A stretch of DNA of 64,000 nucleotides from G963662675 sp963662675. GTDB lineage: Bacteria; Bacteroidota; Bacteroidia; Bacteroidales; Prolixibacteraceae. The first letter of the stretch is position 1. The number at the start of each line of letters is the position of its first letter. Below the pieces are notes generated by a model that made no database searches, was not told the origin of the DNA, and worked only from the letters and a program-made list of their open reading frames with translations. The stretch covers positions 620,001 to 684,000 of the forward strand of contig CAXXHP010000004.1 in the NCBI GenBank assembly GCA_963662675.2, given 5' to 3'. Positions 7,484 to 16,427 of this stretch are shown piece after piece. The position numbers and the translations under genes are program-made.

Positions 7484-9406
7484 TTATTTATTCGGAAGTT
7501 GTACCCCCTTATCTTTTGCCATTTGCTCCAGTCGTTTTTGGAAATTTGATTTTTTCCCGGGTTTCTTTTTGGTAGCATAAAGCTGTACCCTTAGCTTATC
7601 CTCATCAACCAACTTTCGGAATAAGAACATCTGTATGATGGTTATTAAGTTGGCCAGGAAGTAATAATAGCTCAAGCCTGCAGGGTAACTATTCAAAATA
7701 AATAGGAACATAACAGGCATCATATACATCATGGTCTGCATGCCAGGCATTGTTTGGCTACTGGCAGCTTGTGAGTTCAGCTTAGTTGAAAAAATGGTAG
7801 TAACAGTCATCAATAAACAGAATAAGCTCACATGGTCGCCATATACCGGAATATTAAAAGGCAAAGTAAAGATCGAATCAAATGAAGACAAATCTGTCGC
7901 CCATAAGAAATGCTCTTGGCGTAATTCTATGGATGTCGGGAAGAAAAAGAACATTGCAAACAAAATTGGCATCTGCAGTAACATAGGTAAGCATCCTCCC
8001 ATTGGGTTCACTCCTACCTTTTTATACAACGCCATTGTTGCTTGTTGTTTTTCCATTGCCTTCTCTTTCCCAAACTTCTCATTAATCTCATCCATCTCTG
8101 GTTTTAATGCACGCATTTTTGCCTGAGACACATATGATTTATAGGTGAATGGTAAAAGAATCATTTTAATGAAAAGGGTAAGTAGCAAAATGATGATTCC
8201 AAAATTACCAATGTAATTTCTTAAGAAATTAAATACCGGAATTACCAAGTAGCGATTAACCGGACGCAATACAGAATAACCTAGATTTACCAGTTTATCA
8301 AGCTCTATTCCGTCATATTGTTTTAACGTGTTATAATGGTTAGGGCCAAAATAAAACTGCATACCAAACGATTGATTTTCCGATCTTTCATAAGGAATCG
8401 CGATATCTGCAGAAAATCCCCCAACATATTCTTCGCTATCTTCTGTATATTCAAACTGAATGTTGGCCTCAGTAAAAGCTTCATCGGCAATAATGGTAGA
8501 GTTAAAGAACAACTGTTTAAAACTAATCCATTTCACCTTCGTCTTTAATGTTTCCTCAGAAGTTTTTGAAGGTGATAATTTATCAACATCATCACCAAAA
8601 TACTTGTAATTAACTGAGGTATAACGGTCTTCTCCGTATTTTGATTTTTTCTCTAGCCTTGGTCCCGCATAAGCCCAATTGAAATTCAAATAGGGCGAGT
8701 TGCTTGCAATAAGATCATTTAACCCAACTGTATTCAAATCAAACTCAATCATGTATGAGTTATAATTCAACGTATATTGGTACTCAAGGTATTTCCCATT
8801 TCCAGCAGGAAGTTTCATTGAAAGCGATTGGCTACTAACACCATTTTCTTCATTGTACTGCTCGTTACCTTCTTTCCCCTTCCTCACTTCAGGACCTGTT
8901 ACTTCCAGAACCTTCTTTGTTGTTGAAGGCGTGAAATAAAGATTGTCCGTTTGAATGCTTCTATTTTGAGAAAAGAAGTTTAACCCAAATAAATTTTCCG
9001 GACCATCAAACAGGATAAGGGGTTCTGATGCATATGTTTGGTAATTCTTTAATTCAACCGAATAAACTTTCCCTCCTTTTGTGGAGATCAACACTTTCAT
9101 TAGGTTATTTTCCAAAGTGATGAATTCCTCAGTGCCAGTAGCTGCATCAGCAAAGGCACCATAGCGGTCAATAATTTTGGCTGAAACACCTGATGAATCT
9201 ACTTCGCCTAACAACGCTTCTTCTTGAGCTTCCATCATTTTTAACTGCACTTCGGCTTCAACTTGACGTTCAGCTTCAACTTGTGCAATCGAATCCTGAA
9301 CTCTTTGAGCCGCCTCAATTGATTCTTGAGATGGTTGGTTCAGGTAACTATAACCAATCAGGATGGTAAAAATGAGCACGATCCCAACTATTGTATTCTT
9401 ATCCAT
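7484..9406 (-). CDS. yidC: Membrane protein insertase YidC
   Basis: YidC inserts and folds inner-membrane proteins with or without SecYEG. The 640-residue length and layout fit the Gram-negative type: an N-terminal anchor (IVGIVLIFTILIGYSYL), a large periplasmic beta-sandwich domain (about residues 90-350), and a C-terminal five-helix Oxa1-like core. The core contains the coiled cytoplasmic hairpin with KMRALKPEMDEINEKFG, the MGGCLPMLLQMPILFAMFF segment and NSYPAGLSYYYFLANL. The tail is basic (KKKPGKKSNFQKR), as expected for ribosome contact. It lies 20 bp downstream of pyrG on the same strand and ends at a strong terminator. Secure identification. Confidence 0.97.
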   Translation of the reverse strand: MDKNTIVGIVLIFTILIGYSYLNQPSQESIEAAQRVQDSIAQVEAERQVEAEVQLKMMEAQEEALLGEVDSSGVSAKIIDRYGAFADAATGTEEFITLENNLMKVLISTKGGKVYSVELKNYQTYASEPLILFDGPENLFGLNFFSQNRSIQTDNLYFTPSTTKKVLEVTGPEVRKGKEGNEQYNEENGVSSQSLSMKLPAGNGKYLEYQYTLNYNSYMIEFDLNTVGLNDLIASNSPYLNFNWAYAGPRLEKKSKYGEDRYTSVNYKYFGDDVDKLSPSKTSEETLKTKVKWISFKQLFFNSTIIADEAFTEANIQFEYTEDSEEYVGGFSADIAIPYERSENQSFGMQFYFGPNHYNTLKQYDGIELDKLVNLGYSVLRPVNRYLVIPVFNFLRNYIGNFGIIILLLTLFIKMILLPFTYKSYVSQAKMRALKPEMDEINEKFGKEKAMEKQQATMALYKKVGVNPMGGCLPMLLQMPILFAMFFFFPTSIELRQEHFLWATDLSSFDSIFTLPFNIPVYGDHVSLFCLLMTVTTIFSTKLNSQAASSQTMPGMQTMMYMMPVMFLFILNSYPAGLSYYYFLANLITIIQMFLFRKLVDEDKLRVQLYATKKKPGKKSNFQKRLEQMAKDKGVQLPNK

Positions 9407-9426
9407 AAAAAATCAGTTTTCAAAAA

Positions 9427-11028
9427 TTAACTTAATGCTGCTTTTACAAAAGCAACAAATAATGGGTGCGGATTTAAGACAGTACTACTGTACTCTGGGT
9501 GATATTGCACGCCTACAAACCATTTATGCTTTGGAATTTCAACAACTTCAACAAGATCTGTATCAGGATTTACGCCAACAGGAACCATGCCTGACTTCTT
9601 AAAATCTTCAAGATATTGGTTGTTGAATTCGTAACGATGACGATGACGTTCTTTAATTTCAGTTTTCCCATATGCCTTATACATATTGGATTTCTTATCA
9701 GTAATATTACACTGATATGCACCTAATCTCATTGTGCCACCTTTCTCTGTAATACCCTTTTGTTCTTCCATTAGATCTATTACAGGGAATTTTGTTTTTT
9801 CATTCATTTCTGAAGAATCTGCCCCCTCTAAACCAAGAACATTTCTTGCATATTCAATAACAGCAATCTGCATTCCCAGACAAATACCTAAGAAAGGAAT
9901 GTTATTTTCTCTGACATATGTCGTTGCAAGAATCTTTCCTTCAATACCACGATGACCAAAGCCTGGTGCAATAATAACACCGCAAAGACCTGATAAGGTA
10001 GACTCAACATTCTCCTTATTAATTTCTTCAGAGTGAATCCATTTAAGATTAACTTTCACCCTATTTGAAGCACCGGCATGAATTAGAGATTCAGCAATTG
10101 ATTTATAAGCATCTTGTAATTCAACATATTTTCCAACCAAGCCAATATTAACTTCAGCCTCGGGATTTTTATGTTTTGTGAGAAACTCATTCCAAGCCTC
10201 TAATGATGGTTCATTCTTTTTAGGAAGTTTCAACTTATTAAGGACAGTAATATCAAGTTTCTCTTCCAACATTTTATTTGGCACCTCATAAATAGTCGAA
10301 ACATCAATGGATTGAACAACTGCATCCATTTCCACATTACAGAAAAGCGCTACTTTCTTGCGAATACTTGTATTTAAGTCATGTTCGGTACGAAGAACCA
10401 ATACATCTGGTTGAACCCCATTTTCTAATAACATTTTTACAGAGTGCTGAGTAGGTTTTGTTTTCAACTCACCCGAAGCAGCAAGAAATGGAACTAGAGT
10501 GAGGTGAATTACTAAAGCACTTGAACCTAGCTCCCACTTTAATTGTCTAACAGCCTCTACGTAAGGTAATGATTCAATATCACCAACTGTTCCGCCAATT
10601 TCTGTTATAACAATATCGTAATTACGCTTTGTTCCTAAAAACTTAATCCTACGTTTAATTTCATCAGTAATATGAGGAATGATTTGAACTGTTTTGCCCA
10701 AATAATCACCACGTCTCTCTTTATTAATAACTGATTGATATATACGTCCTGTAGTTACATTATTTGCCTGAGAGGTAGGAACGTTTAGAAAACGCTCATA
10801 ATGACCCAAATCCAAATCGGTCTCTGCTCCATCTTCAGTGACATAACATTCTCCGTGTTCGTACGGATTTAAAGTACCTGGATCAACATTAAGATAGGGA
10901 TCAAGTTTCTGAATCGTCACAGAATAACCCCTGGCTTGCAATAACTTAGCAAGTGAAGCTGCTAAAATTCCTTTTCCTAACGAGGAGGTAACTCCCCCTG
11001 TAACAAAGATGTACTTGGTTGCTGACAA
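9427..11028 (-). CDS. pyrG: CTP synthase
   Basis: CTP synthase converts UTP, ATP and glutamine to CTP, the last step of de novo pyrimidine nucleotide synthesis. The 533-residue protein starts with the synthetase P-loop region FVTGGVTSSLGKGILAAS (about 8-25) and QKLDPYLNVDPGTLNPY. It ends with a class I glutamine amidotransferase domain carrying the nucleophile in FLGICLGMQ (Cys near 380) and the His-x-Glu of QYHPEYSS near the C-terminus. It is upstream of yidC, 20 bp apart on the same strand, so they are probably cotranscribed. No frame or residue anomalies seen. Confidence 0.98.
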   Translation of the reverse strand: MSATKYIFVTGGVTSSLGKGILAASLAKLLQARGYSVTIQKLDPYLNVDPGTLNPYEHGECYVTEDGAETDLDLGHYERFLNVPTSQANNVTTGRIYQSVINKERRGDYLGKTVQIIPHITDEIKRRIKFLGTKRNYDIVITEIGGTVGDIESLPYVEAVRQLKWELGSSALVIHLTLVPFLAASGELKTKPTQHSVKMLLENGVQPDVLVLRTEHDLNTSIRKKVALFCNVEMDAVVQSIDVSTIYEVPNKMLEEKLDITVLNKLKLPKKNEPSLEAWNEFLTKHKNPEAEVNIGLVGKYVELQDAYKSIAESLIHAGASNRVKVNLKWIHSEEINKENVESTLSGLCGVIIAPGFGHRGIEGKILATTYVRENNIPFLGICLGMQIAVIEYARNVLGLEGADSSEMNEKTKFPVIDLMEEQKGITEKGGTMRLGAYQCNITDKKSNMYKAYGKTEIKERHRHRYEFNNQYLEDFKKSGMVPVGVNPDTDLVEVVEIPKHKWFVGVQYHPEYSSTVLNPHPLFVAFVKAALS

Positions 11029-11124
11029 AATCGTATAATTTTAATGTTCCTAAAAGCGCACAAAGTTAAGCAATAAAAACCAAGGAGCTTATCTAAATTG
11101 CACGATAATACATGAAGAAATAAT

Positions 11125-11147
11125 TAAAAAACCCACTAAACAGTGGG
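11125..11147 (-). terminator. Rho-independent terminator after the DUF349 gene
   Basis: The inverted repeat CCCACT-aaac-AGTGGG at 11132-11147 is followed on the minus strand by a T-tract (AAAAAA at 11126-11131 on the plus strand). It separates the DUF349 gene from pyrG. Confidence 0.8.
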
Positions 11148-11166
11148 CTTAAATATTTAACGAAGA

Positions 11167-13212
11167 TTAATCTTCATCTTCCATTTCATCAATAATGCGA
11201 ATTTTTTCCTTTAGGAGTTCAATTTTTTCCTGACTGACTTGAATTTTTTTATTGACATCTTCAATAAGTGATTCCGCATTTTTTGTGTTTGCAAAGAACC
11301 CAATATTATTATTCAGCAATGCCAAATCATTTTCCATCTGACGTAACTTCATGACATACTTATCACGTTCAAACCGCATCTTATTCTGTCCTCTTGACGA
11401 GGATGAAAAATCATTTATTTTAGATTTGAATTTGAGAAGGTTGCGTTTATTATCATCAATTTTCAAATGATCAAAATGGATATTAATTGCTTCCCTAAAT
11501 TCATTTTGAACGGCATCTTTTTCCTTAAAAGGAACATGCCCAATTTCTGTCCATCGACGCTGGAAATCTTTCATCTGAGCTAAATCAACATCTTCATCTG
11601 TTGTCAACTTGTAATCCGTTATTTCCTTAACCAATTCTTTTTTCAACTTCAGATTTTCCACCTGTTCGGTATCAACCTCCGAAAAATGCTTCGATTTCTG
11701 ATCAAAGAAATAATCACAAGCTGTACGGAATCTTTTCCATATGATATCAGATTGTTTACGAGGAACAGGACCTACTTCTTTCCATTTCTTTTGTATGCAA
11801 ATAAACTCTTCTGTTGCCTTTTTCCAATCTGTGCTGTCTTTCAAGGTCTCTGCTTGTATACACAGATCTGTTTTCTGTTGCACATTATTCTGCTGAAGTT
11901 CTTTATTCTGAGAATAAAACTCCCGCTTTGCATTGAAAAACTTATCACAAGCACTTCTAAAACGATCATAAATTCGATTGTTATCTTTTTTAGGAGTAAA
12001 ACCAATCGTACGCCAAACCTTTTGCAATTCAATTAATTCTTTTGACTTTTCATCCCACTCTTTATGTGAACTGAATTGAGATTCAGAGATTTCCTCTGCT
12101 TTCTGGCACAAAGCATCTTTAGCTTCAAGGTTCTTCTTTTGTTCGTCTTTTCTCTCTTCGAAATATTCTTGGTGTTTCTTATTTATTTTTGAAGTTGCAG
12201 CCTTAAAGCGCTCCCAAAGCTCGTCTTTTTTATCACGGGGAACCGGCCCTATTTCACGCCATTGTTCATGGAATTTCTGTAAAATATTGAACGCTTTTAT
12301 TATGGAAGGCTCAACTAATAACTCTTCAGTCTTCTCACATATAATGATCTTAGACTCCAGATTCTTCTTCAGATCGAGATCCCGAAGTTCTTTGTTTATT
12401 TTGATATAATCATAGAAATTTTCAACATGATGATGGTAGGTTTCCCAAAGATCTTTAAGTTTTGCCTGTGGAACCAAGCCGGTATCACGCCATTTCTGCT
12501 GCAAATCACGAAATTCCTGAAATGTCTTATTAATAGACTCTTTACGATTGACAAGAGATTTTATCTCTTCAATAATTTCGTATTTAATTGCAAGATTGGA
12601 ATCCTTTTCTTCCTCCTGATGCTTTACTTGGTCATTCTTTTGCTGACGGTAATCCTTAAGCAAGTTTTTCAAATCTTCTTCATAAGGAGCATTATCTGGT
12701 TTGAATTCACTCTCCTCTCCTCCATCTTCGAGAAACTTCTTCTTTTCAATTTCTAAATTAGCACGATGCTTCTTGTAAAAATTGATTTTAATGCGATCAA
12801 CTTGATCTTTAATGCCAGACTTCTTGGAATCAACCGATTCAACTAGTGCTCTTAATGCGTTGATTAATTCTACTTCAGAATATGTTGAATAATCTACATC
12901 TTCTTTTCCAGCACCTTCTTTGGGTTCGTCTTCAATAGATTTTGTCTCTTCCTGTATAACTGGCTCATCTTCAGGTGCCATTTCAACATCGGGTTCTGTA
13001 CTAGCATTTTCTTCGTTCAACGGAAGTGTATCTTCTTCTTTCACTACTTCTTCAATTGCTGAAGTAGTTTCCTCATTCACAGAATCTGTTACAGAAACAT
13101 CTTCAGTTTCGCTCTCAGATTTTTGGGTTTCTACAGGCATAGCAGTGGCATCGGTTTCTTCCGGGGTCACTTTTAACTCATCATTTGAGTTTTTTAGATC
13201 TTTGGGTTCCAT
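11167..13212 (-). CDS. DUF349 domain-containing protein
   Basis: A 681-residue cytoplasmic protein. The first roughly 115 residues are an acidic, low-complexity region rich in Glu, Ser, Thr and Pro. The remainder is a run of DUF349 repeats, each with a 'W..iG.vP....d.lW.rF..A...f' signature: for example KWRDTGLVP, EQWREIGPVPRDK, KVWRTIGFTPKK, KKWKEVGPVPRKQ and RRWTEIGHVPFKE. The C-terminus is a predicted coiled coil. DUF349 proteins are widespread and conserved in Bacteroidota; their role is not established. The gene is flanked by terminators, so it is likely monocistronic. Family assignment is firm. Confidence 0.93.
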   Translation of the reverse strand: MEPKDLKNSNDELKVTPEETDATAMPVETQKSESETEDVSVTDSVNEETTSAIEEVVKEEDTLPLNEENASTEPDVEMAPEDEPVIQEETKSIEDEPKEGAGKEDVDYSTYSEVELINALRALVESVDSKKSGIKDQVDRIKINFYKKHRANLEIEKKKFLEDGGEESEFKPDNAPYEEDLKNLLKDYRQQKNDQVKHQEEEKDSNLAIKYEIIEEIKSLVNRKESINKTFQEFRDLQQKWRDTGLVPQAKLKDLWETYHHHVENFYDYIKINKELRDLDLKKNLESKIIICEKTEELLVEPSIIKAFNILQKFHEQWREIGPVPRDKKDELWERFKAATSKINKKHQEYFEERKDEQKKNLEAKDALCQKAEEISESQFSSHKEWDEKSKELIELQKVWRTIGFTPKKDNNRIYDRFRSACDKFFNAKREFYSQNKELQQNNVQQKTDLCIQAETLKDSTDWKKATEEFICIQKKWKEVGPVPRKQSDIIWKRFRTACDYFFDQKSKHFSEVDTEQVENLKLKKELVKEITDYKLTTDEDVDLAQMKDFQRRWTEIGHVPFKEKDAVQNEFREAINIHFDHLKIDDNKRNLLKFKSKINDFSSSSRGQNKMRFERDKYVMKLRQMENDLALLNNNIGFFANTKNAESLIEDVNKKIQVSQEKIELLKEKIRIIDEMEDED

Positions 13213-13498
13213 GTAATAAAATTTTAAATTACTTAGTAATTTTCAGAGTTTTAGGTATCACAACAAGCTACGAAAATATAATATTCGATACGAATACTCA
13301 AATGAAAACAACTATTAATTCTTTAAAACATAGATTTCTAATCAAAAAAGACACCTTTCGTTTAAAAAAGTAATCTTTACTCCAAATATTTATAGAATTA
13401 GTGATGAATAGTGGACATCAATTTAAATGTCGTGTATTTTTATTAGATGCATTTTTAACACTTAAAATTTTCATTCAGAATAAAACAACCTAGAACTT

Positions 13499-15425
13499 TT
13501 ATTCTTTCAACTTTAGCTCATGCTCTTCTCCAAAACGAACTGCTTCAAGCCTCTCTGCAAAATGTCCGATACGAACCTTGTATAAGCCATCTATTTCGGT
13601 AATTAACTCATCCTCAAATTCGGGGAAAGCAGATTTTAAAATCGCACTGATTTTTTCGGCATTCTTTCGATCTTTAAAAGCTCCCAACTGAATTTTATAA
13701 CATTCATCTTCAGAAATTATAAATGCACTCGTATATTCCTTTAATGAACAAAAAGACGTTTCCTCCTCTTGTGTGTCATATGTTTCGGAGATGGCAAAGA
13801 ATCCTTTAAACTCCTGCAGTAGACTGTCAACGTTCAAGACGCAATTTTCAACAATATTCGTAAAATCAACACGTCTGTTTTCGGCCATGCCTTCTTCTGT
13901 TCCATTAAAATTCATTGGACGAGTTTCTCCATATCCAACAATCCTTAACCGAAGTGGATCTGCTCCATAGCTAACCAGTAGATGTTTAACAGCTCCTGCG
14001 CGCCTTTCGCTTAATTTCTGATTATACTCATCTGTCCCTTCTGAATCTGTATGACCACCCAACAACAATGTTAAACAAGATGTTTCTTTTTGTGATTTGG
14101 CCAATGATTGTAAAACACGGACATACTTAGGTAAAACGGTAGAACGATCAAAATCGAACAATACATAATAAGGATTGTATGTAAAACTAGTATCTGAAAC
14201 TACGTATATTTGATCTAACTCATTGATCTCCGGATCCATATTGATACGTTCAGTATATTTCCCGGTTAGCAAATTTGAAATTGTCAAATCAAAATTCCTT
14301 TCACTTGCTTTGTAGCCATCTCTGAGTGCTTCAATAACATACTTTTTACCGGTTGGCAAAGTAACTGACAGTTTCCCATCAGAACCCGTCTTTTTACCAG
14401 AAAATACCACATCATCTCCAACCTTCAGAACAATATCGGTACCATCCAGATATTCTCCTGTTTTTGAAGAGACAGCAATTAAATCAACATGAATACTATC
14501 CAATGACATAACATATAAATCATCAGACCCGACTCCTCCCTTTCTATTTGAAGAAAAATAGCCAACTCCCCTCTCCTGATCGCAAGTCAATCCAAAATCA
14601 TCCTCAGACGAGTTTACAGGAGGCTTTAATGCATATACATTCTTTTCGTCTGTCAAAGGGAAATTAACGTAATACAAATCCAAACCTCCTTGTCCCTCAA
14701 AGCCATCAGATGAAAAAAAACAACTGCCCTTGATCTGTCAGGCAAGGAAACATCTCATCCCCTTCGGTATTTACCACATGTCCCATATTATTTGGCTTTC
14801 CCCAACCAGACTCTGTCCTCACACAATAATAGATGTCATTGCCCCCATAACCGCCAGGCATATCACTTACAAAGAATAAGGTATCTCCGTTAATATTTAT
14901 AGCAGGATGAGCAACATTATATCCTTCAAGATTATACTGGAAATCTTTTTGTGTAACCCATTTCCCTTCTTCTTCCTTTTTAACAACAATATTTAACTTA
15001 ATCGTTTCAACAGGGAGAATTCCACTCACAATATCAGGAGAATAATAGCGACTCATGGTCGTATAAAGCTCGCCAGTGGAAGGACAATAACAAACCGGTC
15101 CTTCGTGATAGTTATTTCCAAAACCCGGAATTAGAATGGGTGAACTAATAACTTTTCCTTGATCATCTATTGTCACCTTAAATTCACCATAAAAGCTTCC
15201 ACCATTTGTCACTTTCTTCTTAGAAGCCTTTGACGTCCTGCTTAATGAGAAATACATATCATTCCCAACTATTGCAGGGCAAATTTCACTGAAAGGGGTA
15301 TTTACTTCAACCAATGGCTCAACATAATGAATTGCTCCCTCTTGAAGAACTGTTTTTCGCACTTGTCCTTTAACAACAAAAGGGATGAGTAGCATTGAAA
15401 CAAGCAATAAGATAATTCTATTCAT
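13499..15425 (-). CDS. OmpA-family PD40-repeat protein (type IX secretion associated), with one frame break
   Basis: Two adjacent frames (14706-15425 and 13499-14683) form one 641-residue protein once one base is removed from the eight-A run at 14713-14720. The first frame breaks inside a propeller motif (LTDQGQLFF then SSDGF), and the next resumes with GGLDLYYV. Order: signal peptide MNRIILLLVSMLLIPFVVKG, PD40/WD40-like propeller repeats, a carboxypeptidase-regulatory-like domain (DLIAVSSKTGEYL), an OmpA peptidoglycan-binding domain (GGHTDSEGTDEYN..LSERRAGAVKHLL) and a SPOR-like C-terminus (KIQLGAFKDRKNA). It is immediately downstream of porP/sprF and a T9SS-sorted adhesin, the usual trio. 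The break may be a consensus error, a real mutation or slippage on T8. Confidence 0.8.
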
Positions 15426-15477
15426 GATGTGTTCTTTCAGGATTAATCAAGCTTTAAATAATGCATTAAACAATTAT

Positions 15478-16416
15478 CTAGAACATACGTGGACTTGTCC
15501 ACTTTTTTAGGTATCCAAGTTCGTATGAGATCATCACTTCATGTGTTTCCCCCATTATCGTGCCTTAGCTCTGAAACAGTAAAATCAATACTATATCCAA
15601 TTCTTAATTTCTCATCAAAAACCCATTGACAGATAACACCAAATGAGTCACCAAAACGATGCATAGCCCCTAACCAAACTTTATCCTTTAATGAGAAATT
15701 TGCCGTGACATCTAATGTAGCAGGGCTACCAATAGTCGTTCTGGCCATGAAGGTTGGCTTAAACCGAACTTCTTCAGAAAGATCAAAAACATAGCCACCT
15801 TGTAAATAAAAAATGCCTGAGCTCAGCTACTGAGGAATAATTGGTATAGTCTGAGATGTAGCTATTTTCCAATACCTTAGGAACAGAAAGCCCCAAATAA
15901 TATTTGTCAGAATATAGAAAAGCCCCAACTCCAAAGTTCAATAAGCAACATGACTCAATATCCCCTTGATTTAAGGGATCGCTTACCGCTGTTGGGTCTT
16001 GCACATACGCTGTCAGGCTATTGCTGTAGTTTGAAATACCAAATTTTAAGCCGAAGCGAAGAAAAGTACTTTCCTTATTCAGCGCCAATCGGTAGGAATA
16101 ATCACTATACAAACTCAACTTCTTTTCCCTACCAATTTTATCAGCAATTACATTCAACCCTAAGCCCACATTTTCATTTTTAGTAGGCGATTGAATTGAA
16201 AGAGTAAGGGTTTCCGGAGCTCCTTCAATACCAAACCATTGATTCCGCCCCAAAAACCATAAAACCTAGGCTCTCCCACGTTCCTACATAAGCCGGATTA
16301 ATACTTTGAGTGTTAAAGTTATATTGCGTAAAAGTGGGATCTTGTTGTGCCAATGATGTTTCCACAAGAAACAAAAGGAATATGCTAATTATTAATGTAA
16401 TATTTTGTCTATTCAT
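15478..16416 (-). pseudogene. PorP/SprF family type IX secretion system membrane protein, three frame breaks
   Basis: PorP/SprF proteins are outer-membrane beta-barrels linked to type IX secretion and surface adhesins. The pieces are MNRQNITLIISIFLLFLVE..QQDPTFTQYNFNTQSINPAY (signal plus conserved start), RNQWFGIEGAP onward, and LQGGYVFDLSEEVRFKPTFM to the C-terminal NGGTHEVMISYELGY. Joining them needs one base removed at each of three places: the C4 run near 16248-16253, the A6 run at 15808-15813, and the TTTCCCCC run near 15548-15556. The true stop is then TAG at 15478-15480, giving about 311 residues, normal for the family. All three are one-base insertions in short homopolymers, so consensus error is as likely as pseudogenization. 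Confidence 0.8.
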
Positions 16417-16427
16417 CCTTTTCCTTA